A DNA stretch of 64,000 bases from Nocardioides sp. SYSU D00038. GTDB lineage: Bacteria; Actinomycetota; Actinomycetes; Propionibacteriales; Nocardioidaceae. The DNA lies in the NCBI RefSeq assembly GCF_016924665.1, contig NZ_JAFFJT010000004.1, positions 1-64,000 of the forward strand, given 5' to 3'. Shown here piece after piece: positions 9,214-17,198 of the stretch; position 1 is the first letter of the stretch, and each line of letters begins with the position of its first letter. Position numbers and translations under genes: made by a program. Under the pieces are notes generated by a model. It did no database searches. It had not been told where the DNA came from and worked only from the letters and a program-made list of their open reading frames with translations.

Positions 9214-10794
9214 TCAGGGCCGGAACCGGTCGGGGTCGGCGAGCCGCCAGTCGTTCTCCCACGCCGGCGGCGGGTCGCGCAGGAGCTGGCCCGGCGCGAG
9301 GTGCTCGAACAGCTCGGCGTAGCTGCGGATGGTCTGGTGGTCGATGCGCCGGCGCAGCATGTGCGGGCGCAGCTCCTCGAAGGAGCGCAGGCCCATCGAG
9401 GCGATGACCTGCACGGCCTGCGCCACGGTCTCGCGCTGGTAGCGGGTCACCCGGACCGTCTTGTCCGGCACGTGCAGGGCCCGCATCCGCTTGGGGTCCT
9501 GGGTCGCCACGCCTACCGGGCAGGTGTTGGTGTGGCAGGTCTGGGCCTGGATGCAGCCCGTCGCCATCATCATCGCCCGGCCGGCGAGGGTGAAGTCGGC
9601 CCCCTGGACCAGGCGCTTGACCACGTCGACCCCGGTGGCGACCTTGCCGGACGCGCCGATCCGCACCCGGTCGCGCAGCCCCACGCCGACCAGCGCGTCG
9701 TGCACGGTCATCAGCCCCTCGGTCAGCGGCATGCCGACGTGGTCGGCGTACTCCTGGGGCGCGGCGCCGGTGCCGCCCTCGGCGCCGTCGACGATCACGA
9801 AGTCGGGGGTGGAGTCCTCCTCGACCATCGCCTTGCAGATCGCCAGCACGTCGACGCGCGAGCCGACGCACAGCTTGAAGCCCACCGGCTTGCCGCCCGC
9901 GAGCTCGCGCAGCCGGGCCAGGAGCCGCACCAGCTCGCGCGGCGTGCCGAAGGCCCGGTGGTACGGCGGCGACACCACCGTCACCCCCACCGCGACGCCG
10001 CGGGTCTCGGCGATCTCGGGCGTCACCTTGACGCCCGGCAGCACGCCGCCGAGACCGGGCTTGGCTCCCTGGCTCAGCTTGAGGCTGACCATCTTCACCT
10101 GGGGGTCGGCCGCCTTCTCGGCGAACAGCCGCTCGTCGAGGTCGCCGTCGGGGGTGCGCGCGCCGAAGTAGCCCGAGCCCAGCTCCCAGATCAGGTCGCC
10201 GCCGTGGCGGTGGTGGCGGCTGATCGCGCCCTCGCCGGTGTCGTGGGCGAAGCCGCCGGCAGCTGCGCCGCGGTTGAGCGCCTCGATGGCGTTCGCCGAG
10301 AGGGCGCCGAAGCTCATCGCGCTCACGTTGAGCAGCGCGACGTCGTAGGGCTGGCGGCAGGCGGGTCCGCCGACCCGGACCCGTGGCGGCTCGGGCAGCG
10401 GGTCGACCGGTCGGGTGGAGTGGACGAGGTACTCGTAGCCGACGGCGTAGAGGTCGCGCTCGGTGCCGAACGGGTGCTCCTCGCGCTCGCCCTTGGCGCG
10501 GGCGTAGATCGCGGTGCGGGTGTTGCGGTCGTAGGGGCGGCCGTCGAAGTTGCGCTCGATGAAGTACTGCTGCAGCTCGGGGCGGATGTCCTCGAGCAGG
10601 AATCGCAGGTGGCCGAGCACCGGGTAGTTGCGCAGGATCGCGTGCTTGGTCTGCACCAGGTCGTGGACGGCGACGAGCAGCAGCAGCGCCAGCACCGCCA
10701 CGACCAGCCACCAGCCCCAGCCGCCGATGGTCGCGGCCAGCAACGTGACCGCACCCAGGAACGCCAGGACACCCAGTACGAGGAACCGCAGCAC
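9214..10794 (-). CDS. FMN-binding glutamate synthase-family oxidoreductase
   Basis: A 526-residue protein with two N-terminal hydrophobic segments (about residues 3-45) followed by a glutamate-synthase FMN domain: NVSAMSFGALSANAIEALN, GEGAIS, LKLSQGAKPGLGG and DGAEGGTGAAP. A CX5CX4C cluster (GCIQAQTCHTNTCPVG) matches the 3Fe-4S site of GltB. The glutaminase domain of full GltB is absent, so this is a stand-alone FMN/Fe-S member. It probably channels electrons at the membrane to an unknown acceptor and is not the main GOGAT. The GTG at 10794 was chosen because it gives the complete first membrane segment. It is divergent from the phosphotransferase gene, with only 58 bp between the starts. Confidence 0.88.
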   Translation of the reverse strand: MLRFLVLGVLAFLGAVTLLAATIGGWGWWLVVAVLALLLLVAVHDLVQTKHAILRNYPVLGHLRFLLEDIRPELQQYFIERNFDGRPYDRNTRTAIYARAKGEREEHPFGTERDLYAVGYEYLVHSTRPVDPLPEPPRVRVGGPACRQPYDVALLNVSAMSFGALSANAIEALNRGAAAGGFAHDTGEGAISRHHRHGGDLIWELGSGYFGARTPDGDLDERLFAEKAADPQVKMVSLKLSQGAKPGLGGVLPGVKVTPEIAETRGVAVGVTVVSPPYHRAFGTPRELVRLLARLRELAGGKPVGFKLCVGSRVDVLAICKAMVEEDSTPDFVIVDGAEGGTGAAPQEYADHVGMPLTEGLMTVHDALVGVGLRDRVRIGASGKVATGVDVVKRLVQGADFTLAGRAMMMATGCIQAQTCHTNTCPVGVATQDPKRMRALHVPDKTVRVTRYQRETVAQAVQVIASMGLRSFEELRPHMLRRRIDHQTIRSYAELFEHLAPGQLLRDPPPAWENDWRLADPDRFRP

Positions 10795-10852
10795 GCCCGC
10801 ATCCTCGCGGGTCTGCGCCGCCGCGGGTAGCAGGCGCGGAAGGATGGGGCGC

Positions 10853-11827
10853 GTGTCGTCCCCCTCCGGTCCCGCCCCGCTCCGGCCCCCGGTGGGCGCC
10901 TACCCCGTGCCCGCCGGGCGCACCGCGCGCCGGCTGGAGTGGGTGCACCTGCCGCCCCACCTGCGCTCGGTCGTCGAGGAGCGCTGCGGCTCACCGGTGG
11001 TCGCGGCGACGTCGTGCACCGGCGGCTTCACCCCCGGGTTCGCCTCGGCCCTCACCTGTGCCGACGGCTCGCGCCACTTCGTCAAGGCGGCCTCCGTGCA
11101 GGCGCAGCGGATGTTCGCCGACGCCTACCGCGAGGAGGCCCGCAAGCTCGCCGCGCTGCCGCCCGAGACCCCCGCGCCGCGGCTGCTGTGGACCCACGAC
11201 GGCGACTGGGTCGCGCTCGGCACCGAGCTGGTGGAGGGGACGGCGCCGGCCCGGCCCTGGCGCGAGGACCAGCTGGCCGCCGCGCTGGACCTGCTGGCGC
11301 GCACGGCGCGCGTGCTGACCCCGGGGCCGCCGGGGCTGGCGCTGGACCCGTTCTCGACCGAGTTCGCCACGTGGCCGGACCTGTGGGAGCGGATGGACGC
11401 GCTCTACCCCTCCCCGCGCAACGCCGACGCCGCCGCGCTGGCCGCCCGGTTCGCCGAGGTGGTCGACGGCGACACCGTGGTGCACACCGACGTGCGCGAC
11501 GACAACCTCGTCGTCCGCGCCGACGGCAGCATGGTGCTCTGCGACTGGAACTGGCCGGTGCGCGGCGCCGCCTGGCTCGACTCGCTGCTGCTGCTGATCG
11601 GGCCGCGCGGCGACGGCCTCGACGTCGAGCGGGTGCTGGCCGAGCACCCGACGTTCGCCTCTGTGACGGCCGAGCAGGTCGACATCGTGCTCGCCCTCGT
11701 GATCCCCTACTTCCTGACCTCCGGCGCGCAGCCGAGACCACCCACGTCGCCCTACATCCGGGCGCACCAGACCTGGCAGGGCGACGTGCTGTGGGACTGG
11801 CTCTGCGAGCGCCGCGGCTGGGAGTGA
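10853..11827 (+). CDS. APH-family phosphotransferase
   Basis: A 324-residue kinase-like protein of the aminoglycoside-phosphotransferase fold. The ATP-side Lys lies in HFVKAASVQ, the catalytic loop is VHTDVRDDNLVV and the metal-binding Asp is in LCDWNWP. The C-terminus is aromatic (WQGDVLWDWLCERRGWE). Many such proteins phosphorylate unidentified metabolites, and no drug substrate can be inferred. Two in-frame starts compete: ATG at 10844 has GGAAGG touching it, while GTG at 10853 has the same GGAAGG 9 bases away, the normal spacing, so I chose GTG. The gene reads toward rpsT but is separated from it by rpsT's own promoter. Confidence 0.8.
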   Translation: MSSPSGPAPLRPPVGAYPVPAGRTARRLEWVHLPPHLRSVVEERCGSPVVAATSCTGGFTPGFASALTCADGSRHFVKAASVQAQRMFADAYREEARKLAALPPETPAPRLLWTHDGDWVALGTELVEGTAPARPWREDQLAAALDLLARTARVLTPGPPGLALDPFSTEFATWPDLWERMDALYPSPRNADAAALAARFAEVVDGDTVVHTDVRDDNLVVRADGSMVLCDWNWPVRGAAWLDSLLLLIGPRGDGLDVERVLAEHPTFASVTAEQVDIVLALVIPYFLTSGAQPRPPTSPYIRAHQTWQGDVLWDWLCERRGWE

Positions 11828-11833
11828 GCGGAT

Positions 11834-11863
11834 TTGGGCGCTCCGCCGGCCCGCTGCTAGATT
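11834..11863 (+). promoter_or_regulatory. Candidate promoter of rpsT
   Basis: TTGGGC (11834-11839) and TAGATT (11858-11863) are separated by 18 bp and lie 88 bp upstream of the rpsT start, in the gap after the phosphotransferase gene. The AT-rich TAGATTTAT stands out from its surroundings. The spacing and hexamers fit a primary-sigma promoter. The long leader that follows may host S20 autoregulation, as known in other bacteria, but I see no specific structure. Confidence 0.5.
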
Positions 11864-11950
11864 TATCCGTCGCGTGCCCGGCGTCCACGCCGGCCGCCCC
11901 CCAGCGATCGACCAGTCTCACCGACACCACCAACTGACGAAGGTTCACCT

Positions 11951-12211
11951 GTGGCCAACATCAAGTCCCAGATCAAGCGGAACAAGCAGAACGAGAAGCG
12001 TCACGAGCGCAACAAGGCCGTCAAGACCGGCCTGAAGACCGCCGTGCGCAAGTTCCGCGAGGCCGCCGAGGCCGGTGACAAGGACACCGCGGTCGCCGCC
12101 GCCCGCGACGCCGCGCGCAAGCTCGACAAGGCCGCCTCCAAGGGCGTCATCCACAAGAACCAGGCCGCGAACCGCAAGTCCGCGATCGCCAAGAAGGCCG
12201 CCACTCTCTGA
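11951..12211 (+). CDS. rpsT: 30S ribosomal protein S20
   Basis: An 86-residue, Lys/Arg/Ala-rich helical protein with the S20 features [17 protein letters not shown] at the start and [17 protein letters not shown] near the end. S20 binds the 5' domain of 16S rRNA early in 30S assembly. The GTG start has GAAGG 7 bases upstream. The length is normal for the family. It stands alone between its own promoter and a perfect intrinsic hairpin, pointing opposite to lepA and holA, as is usual in actinobacteria. Confidence 0.98.
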   Translation: MANIKSQIKRNKQNEKRHERNKAVKTGLKTAVRKFREAAEAGDKDTAVAAARDAARKLDKAASKGVIHKNQAANRKSAIAKKAATL

Positions 12212-12244
12212 GTCCGGCCGCCGTCGATCGCGGCAGCACAGACC

Positions 12245-12271
12245 GACCCGCCCGGGGTGTCCGGGCGGGTC
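12245..12271 (+). terminator. Intrinsic terminator after rpsT
   Basis: A perfect 11-bp stem, GACCCGCCCGG / CCGGGCGGGTC (12245-12255 with 12261-12271), has a 5-base loop and begins 33 bp past the rpsT stop. It is followed by GTCGTCATTTCC, a weak T-rich stretch typical of GC-rich actinobacterial terminators. Confidence 0.8.
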
Positions 12272-12302
12272 GTCGTCATTTCCTCCTCCCCGGCGTACGA
12301 CG

Positions 12303-13730
12303 ATGCCGGGCATGGACCTGAGCCTCGACCTCTCCGTGCGCGGGGAGCGCTCGGTCGTGCTCTACCGGGCCCTGCTCGAGGCGATCCGCGAGGGCCGGCT
12401 GCGCAGCGGTGACCGGCTCCCCGCCTCGCGCACCCTGGCCGCGGACCTCGGCCTGGGCCGCAACACCGTGACCACGGTCTACGAGCGGCTGGTCGCCGAG
12501 GGCCACCTCGAGGCGCGCACCGGCTCGGGCACCTACGTCGCCGACGTGGTCCCGCTCCCCCGCCGCCGGCCCGCCCGCGCCGCGCTGCGCCCACGCGCCG
12601 GCTGGGCCTGGACACCGCGGCCGGTGAGCGGCGACTCCCCGCCGCCGGCCCACGACTTCCGCGCGGGCATCCCCGACGGCTCGCTGTTCCCCTACGACAC
12701 CTGGCGCCGGCTGGTCTCGGCGCGCACCCGCTCGGCGACGGTGCCCGGCACCTACGCCGGCCCCACCGGGCAGCCGGCGCTCCGCGCGGCGGTGGCCCGC
12801 CACCTCGCCTACGCGCGCGGGGTGCAGGCCGAGCCCGACGACATCGTCACCACCCACGGCACCCAGCACGCCCTCGACCTGGTCGCGCGGGTGCTGCTGC
12901 GCCCGGGCGACACCGTGGCGGTCGAGGACCCCGGCTACCCCTCGGCGCGCGACCTCTTCGCGGCCCACGGCTGCCGGGTGGTGCCGGTGCGCGTCGACGA
13001 GGAGGGGCTGGTCGTCGACGAGCTGCCGGAGCGGTGCCGGCTGGTCTTCGTGACCCCGTCGCACCAGTTCCCGCTCGGCCCGCCGCTGTCGCTGGCCCGG
13101 CGGCACGCCCTCCTCGACCACGCTCGGCGCCACGACCTGGCCGTGGTCGAGGACGACTACGACAGCGAGTTCCGGTTCGTCGAGCGCCCGCTCGACCCGC
13201 TGCACCGCCTCGACCGCGACGGCCGGGTGATCTACGTCGGCACCTTCTCCAAGTCGCTGCTTCCGGCGCTGCGGCTGGGCTACCTGGTCGCCCCGCCCGG
13301 CCTCCTCGACGCACTCGCGGCGGCCCGCCAGCTCTCCGACGGGTTCGGCCGGCCGGAGGCCGAGCTCGCGCTGGCCGACTTCATCGACGACGGGCTGATG
13401 GCGCGGCACGTGCGCCGGGCCACCCGGGTCTACGCCGAGCGCCGCGACCTGGTCGCGACCGCCGCGGCTGACCTGGGCCTGCGCCTCCTGCCCTCGGCCG
13501 CGGGGCTGCACCTCACCGGCGTCTGGGACGAGGGCGTCTCCCCGGCCGACGTCGAGGCCCTGCTGCGAGCGGCCGCGGCCGAGGGCGTCGTCGCCGAGTC
13601 GCTGGCCGGCTACTGCTCCCTCGGGCGACCGGCCGGGGTGGTCCTCGGCTACGGTGCGGCCGCTACCGCGTCGATCCGGCCGGGCATGCGACGACTGGCT
13701 CGGCTGCGCGCGCGGGCCGCCGGTCGGTGA
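12303..13730 (+). CDS. MocR-family (GntR-aminotransferase) transcriptional regulator
   Basis: A 475-residue fusion of an N-terminal GntR winged helix (about residues 15-80; RLPASRTLAADLGLGRNTVTT) to a type-I aminotransferase domain. The domain has the PLP-binding SKS motif with Lys317 in GTFSKSLLPALRLGY, plus EDDYDSEFR for cofactor contacts. MocR proteins such as PdxR and GabR sense PLP or amino-compound aldimines. ATGs at 12303 and 12312 are in frame and neither has a clear ribosome-binding site. The gene is convergent with the adjacent APC permease, and their 3' ends overlap by 68 bp. Paired direct repeats upstream of that permease look like MocR sites, which suggests the permease is its target. 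Confidence 0.92.
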   Translation: MPGMDLSLDLSVRGERSVVLYRALLEAIREGRLRSGDRLPASRTLAADLGLGRNTVTTVYERLVAEGHLEARTGSGTYVADVVPLPRRRPARAALRPRAGWAWTPRPVSGDSPPPAHDFRAGIPDGSLFPYDTWRRLVSARTRSATVPGTYAGPTGQPALRAAVARHLAYARGVQAEPDDIVTTHGTQHALDLVARVLLRPGDTVAVEDPGYPSARDLFAAHGCRVVPVRVDEEGLVVDELPERCRLVFVTPSHQFPLGPPLSLARRHALLDHARRHDLAVVEDDYDSEFRFVERPLDPLHRLDRDGRVIYVGTFSKSLLPALRLGYLVAPPGLLDALAAARQLSDGFGRPEAELALADFIDDGLMARHVRRATRVYAERRDLVATAAADLGLRLLPSAAGLHLTGVWDEGVSPADVEALLRAAAAEGVVAESLAGYCSLGRPAGVVLGYGAAATASIRPGMRRLARLRARAAGR

Positions 13731-14952
13731 CCGCGCACCAGACCAGGGCCGCCGCGCCGATCGCGAGCGAGCCGAGCACCGGCAGCCCGGTCACCGCCAG
13801 CAGACCCAGCGTCGCGGCCAGCGAGACCACGGCGCAGGCGTGCACGGCGGTGCCGCGCGGCAGCAGCCGCACCGCGGCCGCGGTGCCGACGACGTAGACC
13901 AGGGTGAACACGCCGGTGACCACGAGCAGGGTGCTGGTCAGGTCGGCACCGGTCACCGCCATCGCCAGCAGCGTGGCCGCACCGCCGGCGACCGTCACCC
14001 CCAGGGACCGGCGGGGCACCTCGCCGGCGGCCGAGCCGTGCGCCAGCCAGGCCGGGAGCGAGCCGTCGCGGGCCAGGGCCGCCCCGAGCCGCGAGCACCC
14101 GGCGAAGTAGGCGTTCATCGCGCCCACCGAGAGCAGCAGGGCGACCAGGGCCGTGACCGGCCTGGCGGCCTCGCCGAACCCGAGCACCAGCAGGTCCGAC
14201 AGCGGTGCCGGGCCGGCGTCGTCGCCGAGCGCGCCCACCGTCGCGAACGCCAGGCCGAGGTAGAGCACCCCGATGCCCCCGACCGCCAGCGCGGTCGCCC
14301 GCGGGATCGCACGGCGCGGGTCGGCGAACTCGCCGGAGAGCGAGCAGACCACCTCCCACCCGGCGAACGCCCACACCAGCAGGGCGGCGGCACTGCCCAC
14401 GGCGGCCCACCCGTGGGGCGCGAACGGCGTCAGGTGGCCGGCGTCGACGTGCGGCAGCGCCGCGAGCGTCGCGACCCCGAGCAGCACGACCAGGGCACCC
14501 GCGATCCCGAGCTGCACGCCCGCCGAGACCCGGATGCCGGCGGAGTTCATCCCCGCCACGACCGCCATGATCGCGGCGACCGTGCCGAGCTCGACGGCGC
14601 GGCCACCGCCCACCGCGTCGGCGACGTACGCCGCCCCGAACCCGGCCGCCGCCGGCGCACCGATCGGCACGGCGACGAAGAAGCACCACCCGACCACCGT
14701 CGCCGCCCGGGGGCCGAAGGCGTGCCGGGCGTAGGTCGAGACGCCGCCGCCGTCGGGGTAGCGGGCGCCCAGCGCACCGAAGGTCGTGGCCAGCGGCACC
14801 GACAGCGCCACGAGGAGCCCCCAGGCCAGGATCGAGGCCGGTCCGGCGACAGACGCGGCGAGGGCGGGGAGGGCGAGCACGCCGGTGCCGAGCACGGCAC
14901 CCACCATCAGCGCGACGCCCTGGGGGACGGAGAGACCTCGGGTCGTGGACAT
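13663..14952 (-). CDS. APC-superfamily amino acid permease (YjeH-like)
   Basis: A 429-residue membrane protein with about 12 hydrophobic segments. The N-terminal GAVLGTGVLALPALAA is the substrate-binding helix-1 signature (GxGxG) of APC transporters, and GARYPDGGGVSTYARHAFG is the conserved loop after helix 2. YjeH/CycA-type relatives export or import amino acids; direction and substrate are not decidable here. It begins with ATG at 14952. Its last codons overlap the 3' end of the convergent MocR gene. Direct repeats at 14987-15019 upstream of the start support MocR control, presumably by an amino acid or amine. Confidence 0.9.
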   Translation of the reverse strand: MSTTRGLSVPQGVALMVGAVLGTGVLALPALAASVAGPASILAWGLLVALSVPLATTFGALGARYPDGGGVSTYARHAFGPRAATVVGWCFFVAVPIGAPAAAGFGAAYVADAVGGGRAVELGTVAAIMAVVAGMNSAGIRVSAGVQLGIAGALVVLLGVATLAALPHVDAGHLTPFAPHGWAAVGSAAALLVWAFAGWEVVCSLSGEFADPRRAIPRATALAVGGIGVLYLGLAFATVGALGDDAGPAPLSDLLVLGFGEAARPVTALVALLLSVGAMNAYFAGCSRLGAALARDGSLPAWLAHGSAAGEVPRRSLGVTVAGGAATLLAMAVTGADLTSTLLVVTGVFTLVYVVGTAAAVRLLPRGTAVHACAVVSLAATLGLLAVTGLPVLGSLAIGAAALVWCAVTDRRPARAAEPVVACPAGSTR

Positions 14953-14986
14953 GCTCCGAACCTAGGGCCGGATCGGCCCGGTCAGT

Positions 14987-15019
14987 GGTCCGATTGTGAG
15001 CCGATCGACAGGGCCAATT
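14987..15019 (-). promoter_or_regulatory. Candidate MocR operator (direct repeats) upstream of permease
   Basis: Read on the minus strand, AATTGGCCC (15011-15019) and AATCGGACC (14987-14995) form a direct repeat with a 24-bp period. MocR-family regulators are known to bind direct repeats of this general ATTGGxCC form about two turns apart. The repeats lie 35-67 bp upstream of the permease ATG. TTAATT and CACAAT, 17 bp apart, could be an overlapping weak promoter. Confidence 0.5.
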
Positions 15020-15041
15020 AACCCGCCCCCGAACGGTCGGC

Positions 15042-16043
15042 TCAGCCGCGCTCGCGAAGCCCGGCGATGGTCAGCACCAGTCGCTCCAGGGTGTAGGAGG
15101 CGTCGCTGGCCGCGCCCTTGATGTCGGCGTCGGCCTGGGCCACCGCCCGGATCGCGCGAGACAGGCCGGCCTCCGACCAGCCGCGGGCCTGGTCGCGCAG
15201 GGTGCGCAGCTTCCAGGGCGGCACCCCGACCTCGCGGGCGAGGTCGCCCTCGCTCATCCGGCCCGGGGCGGTCTTGAACCGCGCCAGGCCGCGGGCGCTG
15301 CCGGCGAACGCCGACGTGACCAGCACCGGCGGGGTTCCGCCGTCGATCGCCCAGCGGAGCTCCTCGAGGGCCGCCTGACGGCGGCCGGCGAAGGCGGCGT
15401 CGGCGACCACGAACGACTTCGCCTCGGCCCGGCCGCCGAAGTACTGCTTGACCCGCTCGACCGAGAGCGTCTCGCCCGGGAAGTCGTGGGTCAGCTGGGA
15501 TGCGGCGCTGGCCAGGCCGCGCAGGTCCTGGCCGATCGCCTCCACCAGCGCGCGGGCGGCGTCGGCGTCGATCCGGGCACCGTGCCGCCGGGCCTCGGCG
15601 GTCACGAAGCCGGGCAGCTCGGAGGCCTTGAGCTCGGCGGACTTGATCTCGGTGACCGGCTTGAGCTTGCGCAGCTTGGTGAGCACCCCGCTGCCGCGGG
15701 GGCCGCCGCCGTGCACGAGCACCAGCGCGACCTCCTCGGCCGGCGCGGCGGCGTAGGCGAGCAGTCCGTCGACCGACTCCTCGGGCAGGTTCTCCAGCCC
15801 GCGGACGACGACGCAGCGGATCGAGGAGAACAGCGAGGGGGCCGCGAGCTCGCCGAAGGTGGCCAGGGTGAGGTCGCCGGCCGGCGACTCGGCCAGCTCG
15901 GCCTCGGGGTCGAAGGCGCGGACGGCGGCGCGCACCGCCGCCACCGTGCGCTCGCTGAGGTACTCCTCCTTGCCGGTGACCAGGGTGACCCGGCCGAGCA
16001 CGTCGGCGGGGCCGGGGACGTCGGGAGGTGGGGAGCCGGCCAT
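15042..16043 (-). CDS. holA: DNA polymerase III subunit delta
   Basis: A 333-residue clamp-loader subunit. It shows the delta-family N-terminal VTLVTGKEEYLSERTV, the central IRCVVVRGLENLPEE strand-helix region, and the C-terminal collar helices with PPWKLRTLRDQARGWSEAGL. Delta opens the beta sliding clamp within the DnaX complex. It lacks a functional P-loop, as is normal for delta. The ATG at 16043 was preferred over an upstream GTG (16064) because conservation begins there. It lies at the end of the leftward comEA-comEC group, but an unrelated glycosidase gene intervenes. Confidence 0.95.
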   Translation of the reverse strand: MAGSPPPDVPGPADVLGRVTLVTGKEEYLSERTVAAVRAAVRAFDPEAELAESPAGDLTLATFGELAAPSLFSSIRCVVVRGLENLPEESVDGLLAYAAAPAEEVALVLVHGGGPRGSGVLTKLRKLKPVTEIKSAELKASELPGFVTAEARRHGARIDADAARALVEAIGQDLRGLASAASQLTHDFPGETLSVERVKQYFGGRAEAKSFVVADAAFAGRRQAALEELRWAIDGGTPPVLVTSAFAGSARGLARFKTAPGRMSEGDLAREVGVPPWKLRTLRDQARGWSEAGLSRAIRAVAQADADIKGAASDASYTLERLVLTIAGLRERG

Positions 16044-16099
16044 GGTGGCGCCAGCCTGCCACACCCCGCCGACAGCGGGTCGGGCCCCGCGACCGGGGC

Positions 16100-16143
16100 C
16101 AAGGTCGGGCCAGGGTCGGCGCAGGGTCAGCGCAGGGTCAGCG
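16100..16143. repeat. 11-bp tandem repeat at the stop codon of the GH18 gene
   Basis: Three units of CAGGGTC(A/G)GCG at 16111-16121, 16122-16132 and 16133-16143, plus a weaker unit at 16100-16110. On the coding (minus) strand the units read TGACCCTGCGC. The stop codon of the glycosidase gene lies in the unit at 16133-16143, and the unit at 16122-16132 supplies a second TGA in another frame. A similar array ends the membrane-protein gene at 39996. Confidence 0.7.
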
Positions 16144-17181
16144 CAGCCGCCGGCGGACCGCCGCCCAGGTGCCGGGCGCGGTCAGCCCAGCCGCCCAGTA
16201 CGCCGCCCCGGCGAGGCCGAGCTCGCGCGCCAGCCGGCTGCGCACGGCCACCGAGCGCGGGGAGCTCGACCAGACCCGGTGCCAGGTGCCGCGGGTGCGG
16301 TAGCGGAAGGTGAGCTCGGCCTGCCGGGCGTCCCAGCGCGGCCGCACCCCGTGCCGCCGGGCCAGCCGGAGCGCCTCGGCACCCACCAGCGAACGGCTGC
16401 CGCGCCGGGTGAAGTCGCGGCCGTAGGTCGGCACGCCGAGCTGCACCCGCTCCCCGGGCACCCGCGCGGCGGCGAACCGGGCCACCCGGCGCACCCACGG
16501 CAGCCCGGCCACCGGCCCGGCCCCCTTCCCGGCGTGCTGGTCGTAGGCCATCACCCGCAGGCGGTCGACGCTCGCCCCCAGCGCCTCGTAGTCGTAGACC
16601 CACGGCAGCAGCACCCCTCGCCAGACCACGGGCCGCTCGTGCCACCGCGGCATCACGGTGACCGAGCAGTCCCGCCCGACCGCGCGCAGCGCCGGGCACA
16701 GGTCGCTCACCAGCGCGGTGAACGCCGCCCGGACCCGGCGCCCCAGCGCACGGTCGGTCGTGAGCGCGAGCTGCTCGTAGTCGAGGTCGAGGCCGGCGTA
16801 GCCGCGCGAGGTCGCCAGCCGGACCAGCATCCGCACGTGCGCGGCGCGCCGCCCGCGGTCGCCCAGGCACCGCACCGCCGCCCGCGGCGGGAGGCCGCCG
16901 GCCCGCACGGTCACGAACGGCCGCAGGCCGGCGTCGCGGAGCCGGCGCACGGCCCCGCGGTCGCCGGCGCCCGTCGACGCGTGCAGCCGGCGGCAGTCGG
17001 CGTCGTACCAGAACAGGGAGGCCTCGGCGAACACATCGCCGTTGCGCACCACCTCCGTGACCGCGCCGGGCGTCTCCCAGTAGGGGATCCACACCGACGA
17101 CCCCGGCCGCTCCGCCGCGGCCGGGCCCGGCGCAGCCACGAGCAGCGAGAGTCCCAGGAGTCCGGCGAGCAGGGTGCGCAC
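16138..17181 (-). CDS. Secreted glycoside hydrolase family 18-like protein
   Basis: A 347-residue protein with a signal peptide (RTLLAGLLGLSLLVAAPGPAAA). The barrel motif GLDLDYEQ has the GH18 DxDxE signature with catalytic Glu136. PFVTVRAGG, VMAYDQHAG and GVPTYGRDF match other GH18 barrel strands (YaaH/spore-germination-like branch). Family members cleave beta-1,4-linked GlcNAc polymers such as chitin or peptidoglycan-derived chains. The GTG at 17181 was chosen because it begins the signal peptide; an upstream frame to 17277 overlaps comEC and is Arg-rich junk. It sits between comEC (17-bp gap) and holA, which are normally adjacent. A wall-remodelling role linked to DNA uptake is speculation. 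Confidence 0.82.
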   Translation of the reverse strand: MRTLLAGLLGLSLLVAAPGPAAAERPGSSVWIPYWETPGAVTEVVRNGDVFAEASLFWYDADCRRLHASTGAGDRGAVRRLRDAGLRPFVTVRAGGLPPRAAVRCLGDRGRRAAHVRMLVRLATSRGYAGLDLDYEQLALTTDRALGRRVRAAFTALVSDLCPALRAVGRDCSVTVMPRWHERPVVWRGVLLPWVYDYEALGASVDRLRVMAYDQHAGKGAGPVAGLPWVRRVARFAAARVPGERVQLGVPTYGRDFTRRGSRSLVGAEALRLARRHGVRPRWDARQAELTFRYRTRGTWHRVWSSSPRSVAVRSRLARELGLAGAAYWAAGLTAPGTWAAVRRRLR

Positions 17182-17198
17182 CCGCGCAGCGTAGGCGT

